Assembly (NCBI GenBank): GCA_047967505.1
Contig: CM106540.1
Direction: 5' to 3' (one strand)
Source: Dipteris shenzhenensis
Lineage: Eukaryota > Polypodiophyta > Polypodiopsida > Gleicheniales
Length of the DNA stretch: 64,000 nt
Shown here one piece after another: positions 63,258 to 64,000 of the stretch. A model generated the notes under the pieces. It had not been told where the DNA came from, searched no databases, and worked only from the letters and a program-made list of their open reading frames with translations. The translations under genes were made by a program, and so were the position numbers. Numbering within the stretch: the first letter of the stretch is position 1; each line of letters opens with the position of its first letter.

Positions 63258-64000
63258 CAATTGGGATGGGATACCTTGCTGTGTGCTTGCGCGATTGGAG
63301 ACTGTCTCCATGGGCATGGACTTCGTTGCATCAAAGAAAAATGATACTTTTGCACAGGCACACTAGTTTTTCTTAAAGGCTGCTAGGAAAGACATGCCCT
63401 ACATGAGACTGGGAAAGAATGTCAAGTGGGCGGCCCAATTCATGTTTCTTAACTTGCCAACTAGATTTGAGTTGGAGGGGGATTTGAGGATCCCGCTATG
63501 GAATAGGCTCAGGGACGACCACCTGAGATATGGTATAGCCATGGCTGGCAGCCACACTAGGACATGATGGTGGCTAGCCCTTGTGTGTCCATTCGTGGGT
63601 GAGCAACATAATCTCATTCCTTTCATTTTGGTCTTACTACGTGATTTCATATGCAGGTTCTTGATTTCATTACATGGATGGAACAATACGTTCACGTCCA
63701 GGGCTTGTAGAAGGCAATAAATGAATATGGAGAGGACAACAAAGAGGGAGAGGGAGAGGGCAACCAAGAGGGAGAAGAGCAGCCCAAGAAGGAGATTGAG
63801 GGGGGAGGAGAGCAGCCAGGGGGGGCGGGGGAGTAGACCGAGGCAGAAGGAGAGTGACCCAGGTGGGAAGAGAAGCCCGAGGGTGGAGGAGGGCAACCAG
63901 GGGGATAGAGGATCATTTAGAGGGAGAGAATAGTAGCCCTAGGAAGAGGGGAGGGTGAAGGAAGGCAGAGGGGTGGAGTGGTGTAGGCAACTGGAGTTGA
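63258..64000. other. Unassigned sequence joined to truncated Copia-D
   Basis: Plus-strand frames YMRLGKNVKWAAQFMFLNLP and FELEGDLRIPLWNRLRDDHL (63400-63520), and after a possible acceptor (CATATGCAG at 63650-63658) VLDFITWMEQYVHVQGL, lead into an acidic GEGE/GGEQ repeat (63740-64000, GGGAGAGGG-rich). It may be part of an unknown transposon or captured gene. I recognise no domain, and the purine-rich strand makes long frames by chance. Confidence 0.35.

Overview
The window is nuclear DNA of a land plant, most likely one with a large, repeat-rich genome. A fern, lycophyte, bryophyte or conifer would all fit, and the sequence alone does not decide between them. The evidence is a conserved plant-type PEX5 gene with spliceosomal introns, plus LTR retrotransposons primed by initiator-Met tRNA (primer sites of the TGGTATCAGAGC type). 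Nearly everything else is retroelement sequence, much of it nested and decayed. I found no bacterial features, tRNA, rRNA or CRISPR.

Layout. 1-8.8 kb: the 3' half of a Ty3 chromovirus, split cleanly by a young Copia element (Copia-A, 1298-7551, 205-bp LTRs, target duplication TTCGC). 8.8-12.7 kb: two 5'-truncated copies of an L1-type LINE. 13.3-17.0 kb: a long minus-strand LTR that contains a complete 2.08-kb non-autonomous LTR element (14139-16216) with all its hallmarks. 17.0-18.2 kb: a gag fragment and 3' LTR of a plus-strand element. 18.9-29.5 kb: a minus-strand L1 copy (L1-c) split by a minus-strand Copia (Copia-B). Copia-B has an internally inverted 1.1-kb segment, a second L1 insertion (L1-d) carrying a 1.2-kb TATG/CATA microsatellite, and a 0.3-kb purine-rich and telomere-like insertion.

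29.65-39.83 kb: the only host gene I can support, the last ten exons of PEX5, the peroxisomal PTS1 import receptor. The exons join in frame to 461 codons plus a stop. Its first exons are not visible, so they lie either beyond the window or behind about 29 kb of nested elements. One intron (30374-37208) carries two L1 copies and a probable LTR-element fragment.

40-64 kb: decayed gag fragments; a fold-back sequence at 42.7-42.9 kb; a full-length but inactive Copia (Copia-C, 42951-48624, LTRs about 4% diverged); an AT-rich spacer; a LINE of a second clade with a decayed zinc-binding tail (50.1-51.3 kb, minus); Ty3 gag-protease remains; a divergent Penelope-like reverse transcriptase on the minus strand (53.4-55.4 kb); a Tat-like Ty3 pol lacking its RT core; a short mosaic of three retroelement pieces (57.3-58.1 kb); and the 5' part of a fourth Copia (Copia-D, from 58551) whose 2.8-kb leader holds a CATGTCAC-type minisatellite.

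PEX5 is the only gene likely to act in the cell. The rest is a layered insertion record. Within the Copia elements most inactivating stops look like CAG to TAG, CAA to TAA, CGA to TGA or TGG to TAG, which fits decay of methylated cytosine.
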